DNA of 64,000 bases, from NCBI GenBank assembly GCA_013397455.1, contig VYZB01000527.1, positions 438,528-502,527 of the forward strand. Reading direction: 5' to 3'. Source of the stretch: Crotophaga sulcirostris. Taxonomy: Eukaryota; Chordata; Aves; Cuculiformes; Crotophagidae. Below the pieces are notes generated by a model. That model did not search any database. It worked only from the letters and a program-made list of their open reading frames with translations, and was not told the origin of the DNA. The position numbers and the translations under genes were made by a program. Shown here in pieces: positions 53,901 through 63,970 of the stretch; positions within the stretch are counted from its first letter, which is position 1, and every line of letters starts with the position of its first letter.

Positions 53901-56900
53901 CACATCCTCCAGTCGACCCTCCCGTGCCAATAAGTAACCATATACGTCCATTCCTAAAGAGGAACGTTTTAAGATCAATCATCAAGAAATGGAAAGAAAG
54001 AGCAAGAAAAAAAAAACAAAACTACAAACACCTCCTTTAAACTATGCAACTACCAGTAACTGCTCAAGATACAACTGCTGAATGTGAAATCTGAATTGAA
54101 AGCCAGGTACAACAACATACACCATGCCACCATATGACTGACTGCAGGTAGCTACTACTCTAGTGTTATTCACCAGATCATTACATCAAGTAAACTTTAT
54201 TTTAGGATTTACTCACCTTTTATTAGGTAAGGATCCAGCATTTGTGCTTGTTCAAATTTTAGAATAGAATTTTTATTATCTCCAGCTCTGAAATAGAGGT
54301 CTGCTAAGCTCCCCAGTAAGTCCACATTATCCCTCAGCAATGACTTTTTCTCTAAAGAGCTTTAAGAGGGGGGAAAAAAACCCGTTACTTATATAATGTC
54401 ATTTTAAATATATATATATAAATATTAATATGTTATTTGATTACATCATGCTCTTTGAACTCTTACCAAATAGTATTTATTGCTCTTGTGTTATCTCCAG
54501 TATGCACAAAAGCATATGCCTTGATCCACACTGAAAGCCAGTCCAAGTTAGGAATACTCTGAATTACGTTCATTGTCATAGAGGCCACTTCCGCGCCTTT
54601 CACCGACAGTGAGAGCAAGCCTATTCAGAACGGTACACACATCAATTTCAGCCACCAGAAACTGCTTTTAATACAAATTAATCGCCTGAAGACCAGAAAC
54701 GCCATCCCTTGGCAAGCATAAACAAGAAGTTTGTTAACAATGCTTTTTATAATTTGCATAACACAGGCATTACGTATTACATGCAAATGCCAGTTACCTT
54801 GTCCCAAGCACAATTCAAATTATAATACTGTTTAATACTGAAATACTAACAGTGTGCAGACACCTACCTAGTATGGCATCAAGTGCTAAAGGGCACTGCC
54901 TTAGTACTTCTTTGTAGCTCGTAACAGATGAGCGTTCTTGACCTGCCTTCTTGTACAGATTTGCCAGCATCATATTGATCTACAATCAACAGAAATGTTG
55001 GTAGAGTCAAGTATGAGAAAGGACAAAGCCTCACTTAGAAAAGGTCACAACTTTGCCCTCGAGCACGCCTGCTTGCCTTCCTCCCTCCTGTTCTGGGTAG
55101 GAGACAAAATTACCTCTCTTCTTCTGAGAATACTGTAACGTATCACAGAGTATAAAATTAAAATTGTTCCCTCTTTCTAAGTCCAAAGATAAGATTTAGA
55201 CTCTTTTTGTATTTCCATACTGCATCTTGAAATCTGTTTTGCATAAACTAAAATTTAAAAAGTGCTTCTTCACCTTTATACACGTCTTTTCACATTTTTT
55301 TAATTCTGTCTAGCAGAGTGAATACAAAATTTGTCTAATTTTAAAGAAAAGAGGTCAAATAAACTAAGCTAATTTAAACATTAGGAAGTGTTTCCAAAAG
55401 AATTTAATTAATACAAAAGCAAATACTAACAAACAACAACACTACACCTACAGGTTACGTTCTTTTTCCAACCAGATACTGGCCTATAGATTTGAGATGT
55501 TCTAACTTGTGACAAAAGTCAGCCAAAACCAACCTTTGGGGTCCTCTGTCTGGAAGGAATCCCATCAAGAATAGCAATGGCATTTTTATCTTGCTTCAGC
55601 ATGGTATAACATTCAGCCATTTTATACTTCACCTCAATTTCTGATGGTAAACACTAAAATAAAAAAGAAATATTTAAGTACAGTGCTGGTTTAGTCAGGT
55701 AAAATATCTGAGTAAGGTTTCTCATTAAATGCTTACACTATGTCGAAAAAATCCAGTGCAAGAAAGTTAAAAGCAATGCAACCTACTGCCAGCTCACACT
55801 GCTCCTTGTCTTCAAATTAAAAGCATGAACTACACATTTAAAAAACCTACTGTTCAAGACCAAAACCACACTGATATTTTCAAAACAAATTAGCCTTACG
55901 TGTCAGGTTTATTTGTCATAGTAAACAGTCGGATGCTACAACACTGATTCAACAATATTAACAGTAATGCAGAACATGATCATTTTATGCAGCACATTAG
56001 TCAACTTTTCCATACCTGACTTTGGGGAGCCGATGCAGCATTGCCAGTAGAAGGTCTCACTTTTGAAGTTTTACTTAACGCTTTTTTCTGCTGCAAAGCC
56101 ATTGTATACTTACTTACAGCATTTCTATATTCTTTATCATGGAAGAGAGAGTCTGCATGATAAACAAGGAGCTGGTATTTCTGAGATGGTGAAAACAGCT
56201 CCCTAGAAGAGATGCAAACAGAAAGGCTGAGATCAGACAACTGCACAAGAACAGAACCCTTACAGATCCAGTGTATTTGCAGCTTTGGTTTGCCTGGCTT
56301 CAACTTCCAACAGCTGCTGCTTCTTTACTGCATGGGACAGGCCCTTGACTCACAGGCACTACCTCCTCACAAAGGAATTATTATCTCACCCATTTCTTTT
56401 ATCTGTATACAAACAAACCTAGCAGCCACTCCTGACACCTCAATGTAACAACAACTTATGTTTAGCTGCTCGGCCACTGCTTTTCCATGGAGCAGTCCCG
56501 TCCTCCCCATCACAAATCACACCAGCGTCCATTAAAGTAAATCTTGTTTGAGTGGACTGAAGCTTGCAAAGCAACCCAGCTCCTTGTACAGCTGTCCTGG
56601 TCCTAACCCACATGTTCACATAATTCACACCTAATATGATTTTGGCCTCAATTAGTACCTCAAAACTGATCCAAAATGTAAACTTATAGAATGGTTTGGG
56701 TTTGAAGGGACACCTCTCGCTGGATGAGGCTGCTCAAGGTGCCATCCAACCTGGCCTTGAACACCTCCAGGGATGGGGCAGCCACCACTGCTCTGGGCAA
56801 CCTGTGTCAGTGTCTCATCACCCTCATTGTGAAGAATTTCCTCCTAATGTCTAATCTAAATCTCCCCCCTTACAATTTAAATCCATTCCCCCTCACCCTG

Positions 56901-57611
56901 TCACCCCAAGCCCTTGGAAGAAGCCCCTCCCCAGCTTTCCTGCAGCCCCTTTCAGCACTGGAGGCTGCTCTAAGGGCTCCCCAGAGCCTTCTCCTCTCCA
57001 GGCTGAGCAGCCCCAGCTCTCCCAGCCTGCCCTCACAGCAGAGGGGCTCCAGCCCTCTCAGCATCTTCGTGGCCTCCTCTGGACCCGCTCCAGCAGCCCC
57101 ACATCCTCCTCATGTCGGGGATCCCAGCACTGCACACAGGGCTCCGGGCGGGGTCTCAGCAGAGCAGCGGGGCAGAATCCCCTCCCTCGCCCTGCGGGCC
57201 ACGCTTGTAGCGAAGTCTTGAAAAATAACGGGAATCAGTGGAGTCAGGAGAAGAGCCGTGGCCTACACAGGGCCCCCCCGGGAAGAACATCCCCCCGCCT
57301 CTCCGGGACGCTCCCGAACCCAGAAGGAGCCGGCGGGGCTGCTCAGGCCGAGCCGCGGGCAGAGCGGGGCTGGCAGGGACAGGGGCCCGGCGGGGGGGGG
57401 GGGGGGGGGGGGGCAGCTCTAACACTACCAGAGCCCCGGCCCGCCGCGCGCGGCCTCCCCTCAGCCCCGCCGGCCCCTCAAGGCCGCCGCGCCCCGGGGC
57501 GGCCACTCACGGGTTGTTGCCGCTCATGGTGAGGAGAAGCCCGCTGAGGAGCCGCACGTTGGAGTGCAGCCCGGCGGCCGCCATCTCCCGGACATGCTCC
57601 ACCACGCTCAT
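50781..57611 (-). CDS. ANAPC7: ANAPC7, anaphase-promoting complex subunit 7 (complete)
   Basis: TPR subunit of the APC/C (cyclosome), the nuclear ubiquitin ligase that drives exit from mitosis. Eleven exons with GT-AG borders join into one frame of 566 codons (565 residues plus stop), the usual length of the vertebrate protein. Start is ATG at 57611 (MSVVEHVREMAAAGLHSNVR); no in-frame ATG lies upstream in the open frame. Order: N-terminal helical dimerisation region, a Lys/Ser-rich linker (KKALSKTSKVRPSTGN), then TPR repeats (for example SFYSKRYSRALYLGAKAIQL and ALRNMGRVQEAIIHFREAIR), and a very acidic C-terminal tail (EEDVDDMEGSGEEGD) ending WADQEQWFGMQ. No frameshift or missing segment. It converges on ATP2A2 and lies downstream of ARPC3 on the same strand, as in human. 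Confidence 0.98.
51851..52001 (-). CDS. ANAPC7: ANAPC7 exon 10
   Basis: 151 nt: REQKYEDGIALLRNALANQS through YQEAMDQYSIAL plus a split Ser. Last TPR units. Acceptor aacag, donor gtaaag. Intron 9 is 52002-52289. Confidence 0.97.
52290..52514 (-). CDS. ANAPC7: ANAPC7 exon 9
   Basis: 225 nt: LIECYLASNSIREAMVMANN through VVKKAELL. TPR region. Acceptor atcag, donor gtaagt. Intron 8 (52515-53202) is AT-rich, nothing recognised. Confidence 0.97.
53203..53399 (-). CDS. ANAPC7: ANAPC7 exon 8
   Basis: 197 nt: CHSFYSKRYSRALYLGAKAI through RLAPCRLDCYE. Two TPR-like helix pairs. Acceptor catag, donor gtgagt. Intron 7 is 53400-53835, with an A-rich stretch near 53460-53500. Confidence 0.97.
53836..53953 (-). 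CDS. ANAPC7: ANAPC7 exon 7
   Basis: 118 nt: (G)MDVYGYLLAREGRLEDVENL through DQHAEPWVVSG. TPR region. Acceptor tttag, donor gtaagt. Intron 6 is 53954-54216. Confidence 0.97.
54217..54359 (-). CDS. ANAPC7: ANAPC7 exon 6
   Basis: 143 nt: (C)SLEKKSLLRDNVDLLGSLAD through QAQMLDPYLIK. TPR region. Acceptor aaag, donor gtgagt. Intron 5 is short (54360-54466) and contains a TA dinucleotide run near 54409-54420. Confidence 0.96.
54467..54620 (-). CDS. ANAPC7: ANAPC7 exon 5
   Basis: 154 nt: (G)LLSLSVKGAEVASMTMNVIQ, then NLDWLSVWIKAYAFVHTGDN to a split Cys. Acceptor aatag, donor gtaaga. Intron 4 is 54621-54867. Confidence 0.96.
54868..54979 (-). CDS. ANAPC7: ANAPC7 exon 4
   Basis: 112 nt: INMMLANLYKKAGQERSSVT through RQCPLALDAIL plus a split Gly. 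Acceptor tgtag, donor gtaggt. Intron 3 (54980-55533) has no recognised element. Confidence 0.97.
55534..55653 (-). CDS. ANAPC7: ANAPC7 exon 3
   Basis: 120 nt, phase 0: CLPSEIEVKYKMAECYTMLK through IPSRQRTPK. Acceptor tttag, donor gttggt (weak at +3 to +5). Intron 2 (55654-56015) is unremarkable. Confidence 0.97.
56016..56202 (-). CDS. ANAPC7: ANAPC7 exon 2
   Basis: 187 nt: (P)ELFSPSQKYQLLVYHADSLF through KVRPSTGNAASAPQSQ. N-terminal helical region and linker. Acceptor tctag, donor gtatgg. Confidence 0.97.
56686..57216 (-). repeat. CR1 LINE fragment (minus strand) in ANAPC7 intron 1
   Basis: Reverse complement of a CR1 3' region: tagaatggtttgggtttgaa, aacacctccagggatggggc, gtgaagaatttcctcctaat, then ctccaggctgagcagcccca and ctggacccgctccagcag. 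Same orientation as ANAPC7. Its upstream (5') end lies within about 60 bp of the CpG island. Confidence 0.9.
57392..57413 (+). repeat. Homopolymer run of 22 G in the CpG island
   Basis: Uninterrupted G run on the plus strand, about 100 bp inside ANAPC7 intron 1, so C-rich in the ANAPC7 transcript and G-rich on the template strand. Confidence 0.9.
57511..57611 (-). CDS. ANAPC7: ANAPC7 exon 1 (coding part)
   Basis: 101 nt coding: MSVVEHVREMAAAGLHSNVR through LLLTMSGNN plus a split Pro; donor gtgagt at 57510. The frame stays open for a further 53 codons upstream, but without an ATG, and that extension does not look like a conserved protein, so ATG at 57611 is taken as the start. Confidence 0.95.
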
Positions 57612-57691
57612 GCCGGCGGCGGGAAGGCGCGGGGCGAGAGGGGACACACACAGCGCCGCCAGGGACCGCCACGGCGCCTCCCGCCGCCACT

Positions 57692-57703
57692 CCAAGATGG
57701 CGC
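57692..57703 (+). promoter_or_regulatory. YY1-like site upstream of ANAPC7
   Basis: CCAAGATGGCGC, close to the YY1 consensus AAGATGGCGGC, about 85 bp upstream of the ANAPC7 start codon. YY1 motifs often sit just downstream of housekeeping start sites. Confidence 0.55.
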
Positions 57704-57736
57704 CGCCTTCACGGCGGGCCGGCAGGCGGGCGGCCC

Positions 57737-57748
57737 CGCGCGTGCGCA
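57737..57748 (-). promoter_or_regulatory. NRF1-like site upstream of ANAPC7
   Basis: On the minus strand TGCGCACGCGCG, a full match to the NRF1 consensus YGCGCAYGCGCR, about 130 bp upstream of the ANAPC7 start codon. Confidence 0.6.
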
Positions 57749-57860
57749 ATGGCGGGCGGGCGGGGGTCACCTCAGGGGAGGCGGCGGCTCCTCGCAGGGT
57801 GGCTGTGGGGTCGGCAGTGCCTGCGTGCGCGCAGCTCCTGCATCTGGTGCTGCTTCTCCT

Positions 57861-58149
57861 GAGAATTCATTGCCTGCTGGCTATGGCAGATAAACGTGAC
57901 ACAGATCATAAAGCCCCTGCTTAAATAATAGGGAACTGAGGAGAAAAACCCTTCAAAAAAACCCTTCAAAACCCAGATTTCTGGGCTACAACCAGGGGAA
58001 ATGCCTCACCAGGGCCATTGTTAACTTCAAGACTAGGCTGAAAAGGAGAGCTGAATCGCAAGCTTCCCTTCCCTTTATTATTTGTTTCAAAAAGAATGCA
58101 AAACACAGCTACCGCCCTGTGAAGGGTCTGAAGAATAAGTGTTAATGGG
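57861..58149. other. Spacer upstream of ANAPC7
   Basis: About 290 bp between the CpG island and the next CR1 copy. It contains a small imperfect duplication (aacccttcaaaa, 57949-57972). Nothing else recognised. Confidence 0.6.
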
Positions 58150-58537
58150 GAGGAGCTGAGGGATCTTGGGGTTGTTCAGTCTGGAGATGAGGAGGCTGAG
58201 GGGACACCTCATCACCCTCTGTAACTGCCTGAAAGGAGGGTGTAGTGAGGTGGCTGCTGGTCTCTCCTCCCGAGTAACAAGTGGTAGGATGAGAGGAAAT
58301 GGCCTCAAGTTGCGCCAGGGGAGGTTTAGACTGGATATTAGGAAAATTTCTTTACCTAAAGAGTCATAAAGCATAGAAACGGGCTGCTCAGGGAAGTGGT
58401 AGAGTCCCCATCCCTGGAGGCGTTCAAAAAATGTGTGCACATGGCACTTCGTGACGTGGCACAGTGGTGTTGGGCTGGCAGTTGGACTGGATCATCTTAG
58501 AGGTCTTTTCCAACCTTAATGATTCTACGATTCTATT
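58150..58537 (+). repeat. CR1 LINE 3' fragment (plus strand)
   Basis: Begins aggagctgagggatcttggg and runs through ctgaaaggagggtgtagtga, gaggaaatggcctcaagttg and tggactggatcatcttagag to cttttccaaccttaatgatt and gattctattatt, the standard CR1 3' terminus. Fairly intact. It lies between the ARPC3 3' end and the ANAPC7 promoter. Confidence 0.93.
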
Positions 58538-59132
58538 ATTACTACTATTACAAATCAAACCAGTTGGAGCTTTTTGTTTGAACAGGCCATCAGTGCTCTC
58601 TGGAGAGGAATACACTCCAGAACAGACAAGCACACCAAGCCACAGAGCCCGCCTAGCACTAGCCTGAGGTCAAGAACAGAGAAAATGCCTCGGTGCTGCA
58701 TGCTAGAAGTGAGACAAGTGCTGCCACGAAGGAAAGGGACAGCTTGGAATAAACTGAACTTGGGTTGTGGCTCTCCAAGAAGCCCTCTGACTGGTAAAAA
58801 CAGTCACAGTTTTTGCCAGTGTCTTCTGATGGTTGTGTTGGACTGAATCTGTCATTGCAAAGGCAGCCTCAGACTAAGCTGTTATCTGCCTGCCTTACCC
58901 TTTGAAGGCCATTTAATACAACGCAGCACTGCTCTGCAAAGGCAGACCTGCTAAATAACCAGCTACACTGCCACAAACTTTATGAACCCCCTGTTTTCAG
59001 TGGGAACAACTCACTTCCTACTGATTAGAATTACACAATAATGATGGTCTTTTCAGAAAAAAACTCCACTCTGATTTCTTTGACGGCTTTCCATAAGACA
59101 TAAAGTACTTACCATGTTAATTACAAGCTAAG
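58538..59132. other. Spacer between the CR1 copy and the ARPC3 3' end
   Basis: About 600 bp of unique sequence, no feature recognised. It starts with a short ATT/ACT-rich stretch that continues the CR1 tail. Confidence 0.6.
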
Positions 59133-59138
59133 TTTATT
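59133..59138 (-). terminator. ARPC3: Candidate poly(A) signal of ARPC3
   Basis: AATAAA on the minus strand about 440 nt after the stop. A closer variant, ATTAAA, lies at 59552-59557 only about 20 nt after the stop. The canonical hexamer is the more likely main signal, but both could be used. Confidence 0.6.
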
Positions 59139-59577
59139 GAAAACAAGGTAAAAATCACTGCACTGGACAACACGGCGTGAGAGGGACGTTTTCTGTGGAC
59201 ATACGATTTTGAGACTCTAGCCAGTAGAGCAATAACACAGCTCCCCCTACCCCACAGGCACACACGTTTCTTCTCTTTAAATACAAGCCCTGTTTTAAAT
59301 GCCAGCTGTAGCCACAGATAAAGCAGCTCACACTTGAAACAGCATGTTAGAAATCACTCATTAAGCACCAGCTTAATAATATTTGCTTACGCTACTCAAA
59401 TTATTTTCTTGCTCACTCTCCTTCTATCCCTTATTGACTGGTTTGTGGGGTTTGGTTTTTTTTTTTTTCTTCATAAGCACTTAATTCTTCCTTGGTACAA
59501 AATGTATCCAAAACAAAGGCAAAATACTTTATACACCTTGCTGTGGAAATGTTTAATGTTGTTGCTGCTTTGCCTCT

Positions 59578-59640
59578 TCACTGCCCAGGACCTGACAGAC
59601 TCTTGTTCATGAACTGTCTCTTCACAAAGCAGATCCACCA
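59578..59640 (-). CDS. ARPC3: ARPC3 exon 7 (C-terminus)
   Basis: 63 nt: [20 protein letters not shown] and TGA at 59578-59580. Acceptor tgcag. Intron 6 (59641-60448) is AT-rich, nothing recognised. Confidence 0.97.
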   Translation of the reverse strand, partial: WWICFVKRQFMNKSLSGPGQ

Positions 59641-62600
59641 CTGCAGAAGGAAGTATAAAATCAGAAAATAGACAAAAGCAGTTTCCATGCAATAAACAAA
59701 ACAGTGACTTAGAAGTATTCAACCTCTAACAATAACAAACGTTAAGGCTCCCGTTCTGCACACACCATTTTCCATACTGGTTTGTATTGGAATTAGGAGA
59801 AAAAAGGACAGGAATAGGCCCAATGAATTCATAATATAGGACTCTGAATTAAAGCAAGACATTCTACTTTCTCTTATTTCTGTTAACTTATTTTTACCGT
59901 TTATTCCAATATAATCATAAACAAGGGATGCATCAGAAAACTATGCCTTTGAAAGTAAATTAGCCTAAACAGTTTCAATATTAAATGCAGTCACATTTGC
60001 ACATGAAACATATGAACAGTCAGGAGGTAATTCATGCATTGATTAGATTTTTTTTAATCTGTATATGAGACAAAATGGTCTACTTCAAAGAAGCTATCAA
60101 ATCAGGCCCCCCTGGGAAGATAAACAGCATCTCTCGTGCCTGTGAATTTCCGTTTGAAAACCTAGCTAACAGCAGATATGCAATACTTTGAAGAGCTGAA
60201 CCAGACACCACTTATTACTGTCCTGCTTTTTGAAGTAACCCAAGTTGGCATTCGCTGTCTTACCACATTACAGATTAAATTTATTGATAACTTGCAGTCC
60301 ACTATTTCCCTAGTCTTGTAAAACCAGGGAACCTTGTGCCAAGCCAAGCTTACCCACACCTGATCCGTCTCCCCATCACCTCACTTCTCTCCACACATTT
60401 CTGAAAAAACACACCAAGCCTCTCATTAAAGCCACACTAAACTCTTACCTTACTAGGCTTGTCACTTTGAGGATCAAATACTTTTTCACAAAGGCGCAGA
60501 CCAGTTTCTTGCCTCAGCTGCTGCAGGTAGGCCCTCATCACCTCTGAAAGAGAGCACAGGAAACAACAATGTAAACTGAGGCATCACCAAGTCAAACTGA
60601 ATTAAAGTGTCAGACATCACTGCTTAAAGCAGAAAGTATGAGTTTTGACACCTGCAGCTACTCATCAGCTGACTGAGTTGGTTTGATGAATTTATAGCCA
60701 TACTTGGGATTTTTATCATATTTGTACTAGTAAAAAGGATCATCCAAACCATTTTCTTCTCTCAGTTACCTTTACTCACTATTGTGGGCTTCCTAACCTG
60801 CCAGTGCAGCTGTTGGCTTGGGCTTTGTTACAGGGTTTAGCTACTGATTACATTGATGCAAAAGAAAAATTCAGACTCCTATTAATCCAGGGGAGTCACT
60901 GGGCCCCCCAGATCAGAAAAAAAGAGCTTCTGCTGGAACACAGAACTGCAGATTTAGAAGATTCAGTTTTAAAGGAAGTTTTTCTAATAGCAGTCACAAA
61001 AATGCAGCTAGTAAAGTATGAACCCAGAGGAGCCTTCAGAGGTCCTGGATTAGCCTTACCTTCCTCCTGTTTGTTGGCAGGTTTGGCATAAATGGCATTA
61101 AGTGGAAAGCCAGGCTCCCCAGGGATTGGGAAGTTTGTGATTCCTAGTGTGTACATTTCTTTCTCTCCTTGGCCTTTGGAGTTACACTGAAAGAACCAGG
61201 AAAACTATGGATTAACAATTATAAACAAAAGCTGATGGAGCATTAGACCCAAATATTTTACCAATCTGTAACACATAAAACCTCATCAGGAAGAGCAACA
61301 CAACGTATCTTTGCAGATCCTCAGCCTTGGAATATCTGTGCCTCTGACAACTGGGACTGGGCTGAACAGGATTATTTCTGCCCCTCAGAGGGAAATATCA
61401 GCAAACCCTTTCCCAAGTACAGTCCCCAGAACAGACTCAGTTTCCCTCCTGCACAGGAATTCACTTTTCTTACCTTTTGCAGCTTTTTCAAGCACTCAGA
61501 AATGTAAAGAGTTATGTAGATCAGCGTTCTGTCAGCCTCATTCTGCAAGACAAAGCACAGAGCCCAGCCACTCTTAGACTAAGGAAGACTTTATGGAACT
61601 GATAAAAGTTCGAAAAAGGAATGAGTTCAAGCTGTTTTGGCCCACAATTTTCCCACAAAAGAGGAAGCTGTAATTCATGACATTTACCCAACTTCAAAAT
61701 TTAAGTGAGAGGAAGCGGAATTTTTGTTATCTAGTAGAATGATTTAATTGAAAATGAATGTATATTTATAGCACCAACTCTCCAGAGAACTACTATAGAC
61801 ACAGTATCTCAAAAAAATTACCTTAATTTCATAATTTTTGAAGAAAACATTAGCTTTGAAGTAGTAGATGGCTTCATCTATAATATCTGTATCCTTAGCT
61901 AACAAAAAAGAAATACAGTGTTAAATGATGCATTGTTACATTACATTTGGTCATAACTTATACTTGCTGAAATACATAAACGACCATTTTTGCAAAGGAA
62001 AAACCTTGGTGTTTACAAAATGCAGAAGACAGCACTGGGTTACAGAAAACAGTTGTTGCCACGTGAAACACTGGTGAGCTCAGAATGTAATACTTAAAAC
62101 TTCCTACTATCAGCAGGAACCTTAACTAGCTTCTCCTCCTCCCCTCATGACTTCTCACTTCACAAATGGCAGCAATTCAGCAGTTCCCCACTTTTCTACG
62201 AGTTGAGTTTTAACCAGTTTCTACCATAAGAGTTTTAACAGCATAAAGGTCTTCTCAGGACACAAAAACATTTTTGGAGAAAGCGTAACACCACAATCAC
62301 ACAAATTTCATTATCCTCTTCAGATAAAGGGGGGGAGCAGAACACATAGTGGCAAGCTTACTTGTGACTTTCACTTGTTTTTGCTACCATCTGAGATCGC
62401 TTAAATCTGGAAACATTTTCTTTATATTTCCTTTCTCAAACTGCCACACTACCAGGGGATATCATGTCTGGGAAGTGCTACTTCACATGCTGAAGGGGAA
62501 TCCAGGGTGGCCTGTTGGGGTGCTGGTAACTCCATTTCCATTTCTGAAGGCAGCTGCCCTGCAGTCCTGCTTATCCTTCTCCTTGTCCCACAGAGCAGCC

Positions 62601-63088
62601 GAGTGCCTTCTGCTGCAGACCCAAAGCCTAATTTCTCTGTAGCTAAACTTCCACTTCCTCTGACAGCAGAGGGTTCACACCACCACATCCTCCTCAAAAC
62701 TTACTGCAGAGCGCAGTGAGACACAGGAGGAAGCACGAGAATAGTAACCATAGGCTTTAATTACTGAAACAACTGGAGCATGGTGCATATATATCTGTGC
62801 ATAATTAATTTCTATGATTTGCACAACTTAGGTATTGGAAAACTTTTTTCCTCCTCTATAAACTGCAAAGCACTCCATTTCCAATCTGTGACTCTGCTCA
62901 TCACTCTTGCTAGGGCTGGCTTGGAGCAGGCCGTGAGATAAGGATAAGCTCTATGCAAGCAGGTTTTCAGAGATTGTTACAGACTTACTTTCGCGAGGTG
63001 CTGGGCCTTTGAACTGGCTTCTGATGGGCAACAGCGCCATGTTCCCAATTAGCTTGGTGTCAGAGTCCATTAAAGTTGAGTGGTAAGC
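59578..63088 (-). CDS. ARPC3: ARPC3, Arp2/3 complex subunit 3 (p21-Arc), exons 2-7
   Basis: Subunit of the seven-protein Arp2/3 complex that nucleates branched actin filaments in the cytosol. Six exons join into 176 codons plus stop, starting [20 protein letters not shown] and ending [14 protein letters not shown]. With the missing first exon (Met-Pro in other vertebrates) the length is the expected 178. All borders are GT-AG and all phases agree. No signal peptide or membrane segment, as expected. One difference from the mammalian protein as I recall it is WWIC for WWTC near the C-terminus. Exon 1, the 5' UTR and the promoter should lie beyond 64000; I saw no ATG-CC(N)-GT candidate between 63089 and 64000. 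Confidence 0.97.
60449..60543 (-). CDS. ARPC3: ARPC3 exon 6
   Basis: 95 nt: (E)[20 protein letters not shown] through [11 protein letters not shown]. Acceptor ttcag, donor gtaaga. Intron 5 is 60544-61059. Confidence 0.97.
61060..61186 (-). CDS. ARPC3: ARPC3 exon 5
   Basis: 127 nt: [20 protein letters not shown] through [13 protein letters not shown] plus one base. Acceptor ttcag, donor gtaagg. Intron 4 is 61187-61473. Confidence 0.97.
61474..61542 (-). CDS. ARPC3: ARPC3 exon 4
   Basis: 69 nt, phase 0: [20 protein letters not shown] then LQK. Acceptor tgcag, donor gtaaga. Intron 3 is 61543-61821. Confidence 0.97.
61822..61898 (-). CDS. ARPC3: ARPC3 exon 3
   Basis: 77 nt: (T)[20 protein letters not shown] then NYEIK. 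Acceptor gttag, donor gtaatt. Intron 2 (61899-62988) is unique sequence with nothing recognised. Confidence 0.97.
62989..63088 (-). CDS. ARPC3: ARPC3 exon 2
   Basis: 100 nt: [20 protein letters not shown] through [13 protein letters not shown] plus one base. Acceptor cgtag, donor gtaagt. It begins in phase 0, consistent with an upstream exon contributing only Met-Pro. Confidence 0.96.
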
Positions 63089-63261
63089 CTACGGATGGGG
63101 TGGGAAGGCTGGTTATTAATGCTACTGAAAACAGACATTTCCACGTCGCATCCCGTGTCCCCACGTCTTCAGTCAGTCTAGTTTGTTAGTGACGCTTCCA
63201 GCAATTTTTCCTTGCACAAATAATTGCTGTTTTCTAATTAGGCCCAGATCTCAGTGCCTTT

Positions 63262-63470
63262 ACAGTATTACAAGGCTGGAAAGGACCTCTGAGATCATTG
63301 AGTCCAACATATAGCCTAACACTTAACACCAACCCATCATCTAAACCCTGGCACTGAGTGCCTCATCCAATCTCCCCTTAAACACCTCCAGGGTCGGCGA
63401 CTCCACCACCTCCCTGGGCAGCGCATTCCCATGGCCAATCACCCTTTCAGGGAAGAACTTTTTCCTAACA
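63262..63470 (-). repeat. CR1 LINE 3' fragment (minus strand)
   Basis: acagtattacaaggctggaa, aggacctctgagatcattga, ctccagggtcggcgactcca, tggccaatcaccctttcagg: the same subfamily text as the copy at 43239, breaking off after cctaacatgg. A short relic of about 210 bp. Confidence 0.9.
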
Positions 63471-63970
63471 TGGCCTTTCTGGTGAAGGCCATGAAAGCAA
63501 CATCATTGGCACGACCAATGGTCGTGGTGGTGGGAGACAGGGTAAAACTGGTCCAGTTGCCACATCACTTCATGCCCAGGCTGCCGAACCCCGTTCCACA
63601 CAGCGCCACGGGTAACAGCCCAGCTCCCCTGCCTAAGTGATGGGGCACTCATTGACATTGGTCATTAAAACATTAGATTTTATTTCCAAGTCAAGCTAAT
63701 GATATTGGATAATAATAAATAAAGCCAGGCTTCATACATACTCAACACACTCAAAAAAAAAAAGACCTGTGCACTCTAAAACTGATCTAAGTGGAAAAAA
63801 AAAATGTTTTCTGCATCTGACAGACAGTTTTAGGCACTTTCCAGACATTCCCACTGTGCCAGGCCACTGGGAATCCTTCACCTCCTGACAGCCTGGGTTT
63901 TGAGGGGTGAGGTGATGCAGCCATGGGTGGTGGGTGTAAAACCCATCCCCTCGCAGAAAACCAGTTTATT

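Larger units (their letters stand above)
56203..57510 (-). other. ANAPC7: ANAPC7 intron 1
   Basis: 1.3-kb intron made of about 480 bp of unique sequence, a CR1 copy (56686-57216) and the 3' edge of the CpG island with a 22-base G run on the plus strand (57392-57413). Confidence 0.9.
57250..57860. promoter_or_regulatory. ANAPC7: CpG island at the ANAPC7 5' end
   Basis: Very GC-rich sequence dense in CG dinucleotides spanning exon 1, the start of intron 1 and about 250 bp upstream. No TATA box seen. Typical of a housekeeping promoter; the transcription start cannot be placed exactly. Confidence 0.85.

Noticed and set aside
56724..57221. 165-codon plus-strand open frame
   Set aside because: It is the antisense reading of the minus-strand CR1 copy, not a gene.
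57238..57924. 228-codon plus-strand open frame over the ANAPC7 CpG island
   Set aside because: It is a by-product of high GC: low-complexity Ala/Arg/Gly/Pro composition, runs through the poly-G tract, and lies antisense to ANAPC7 exon 1.
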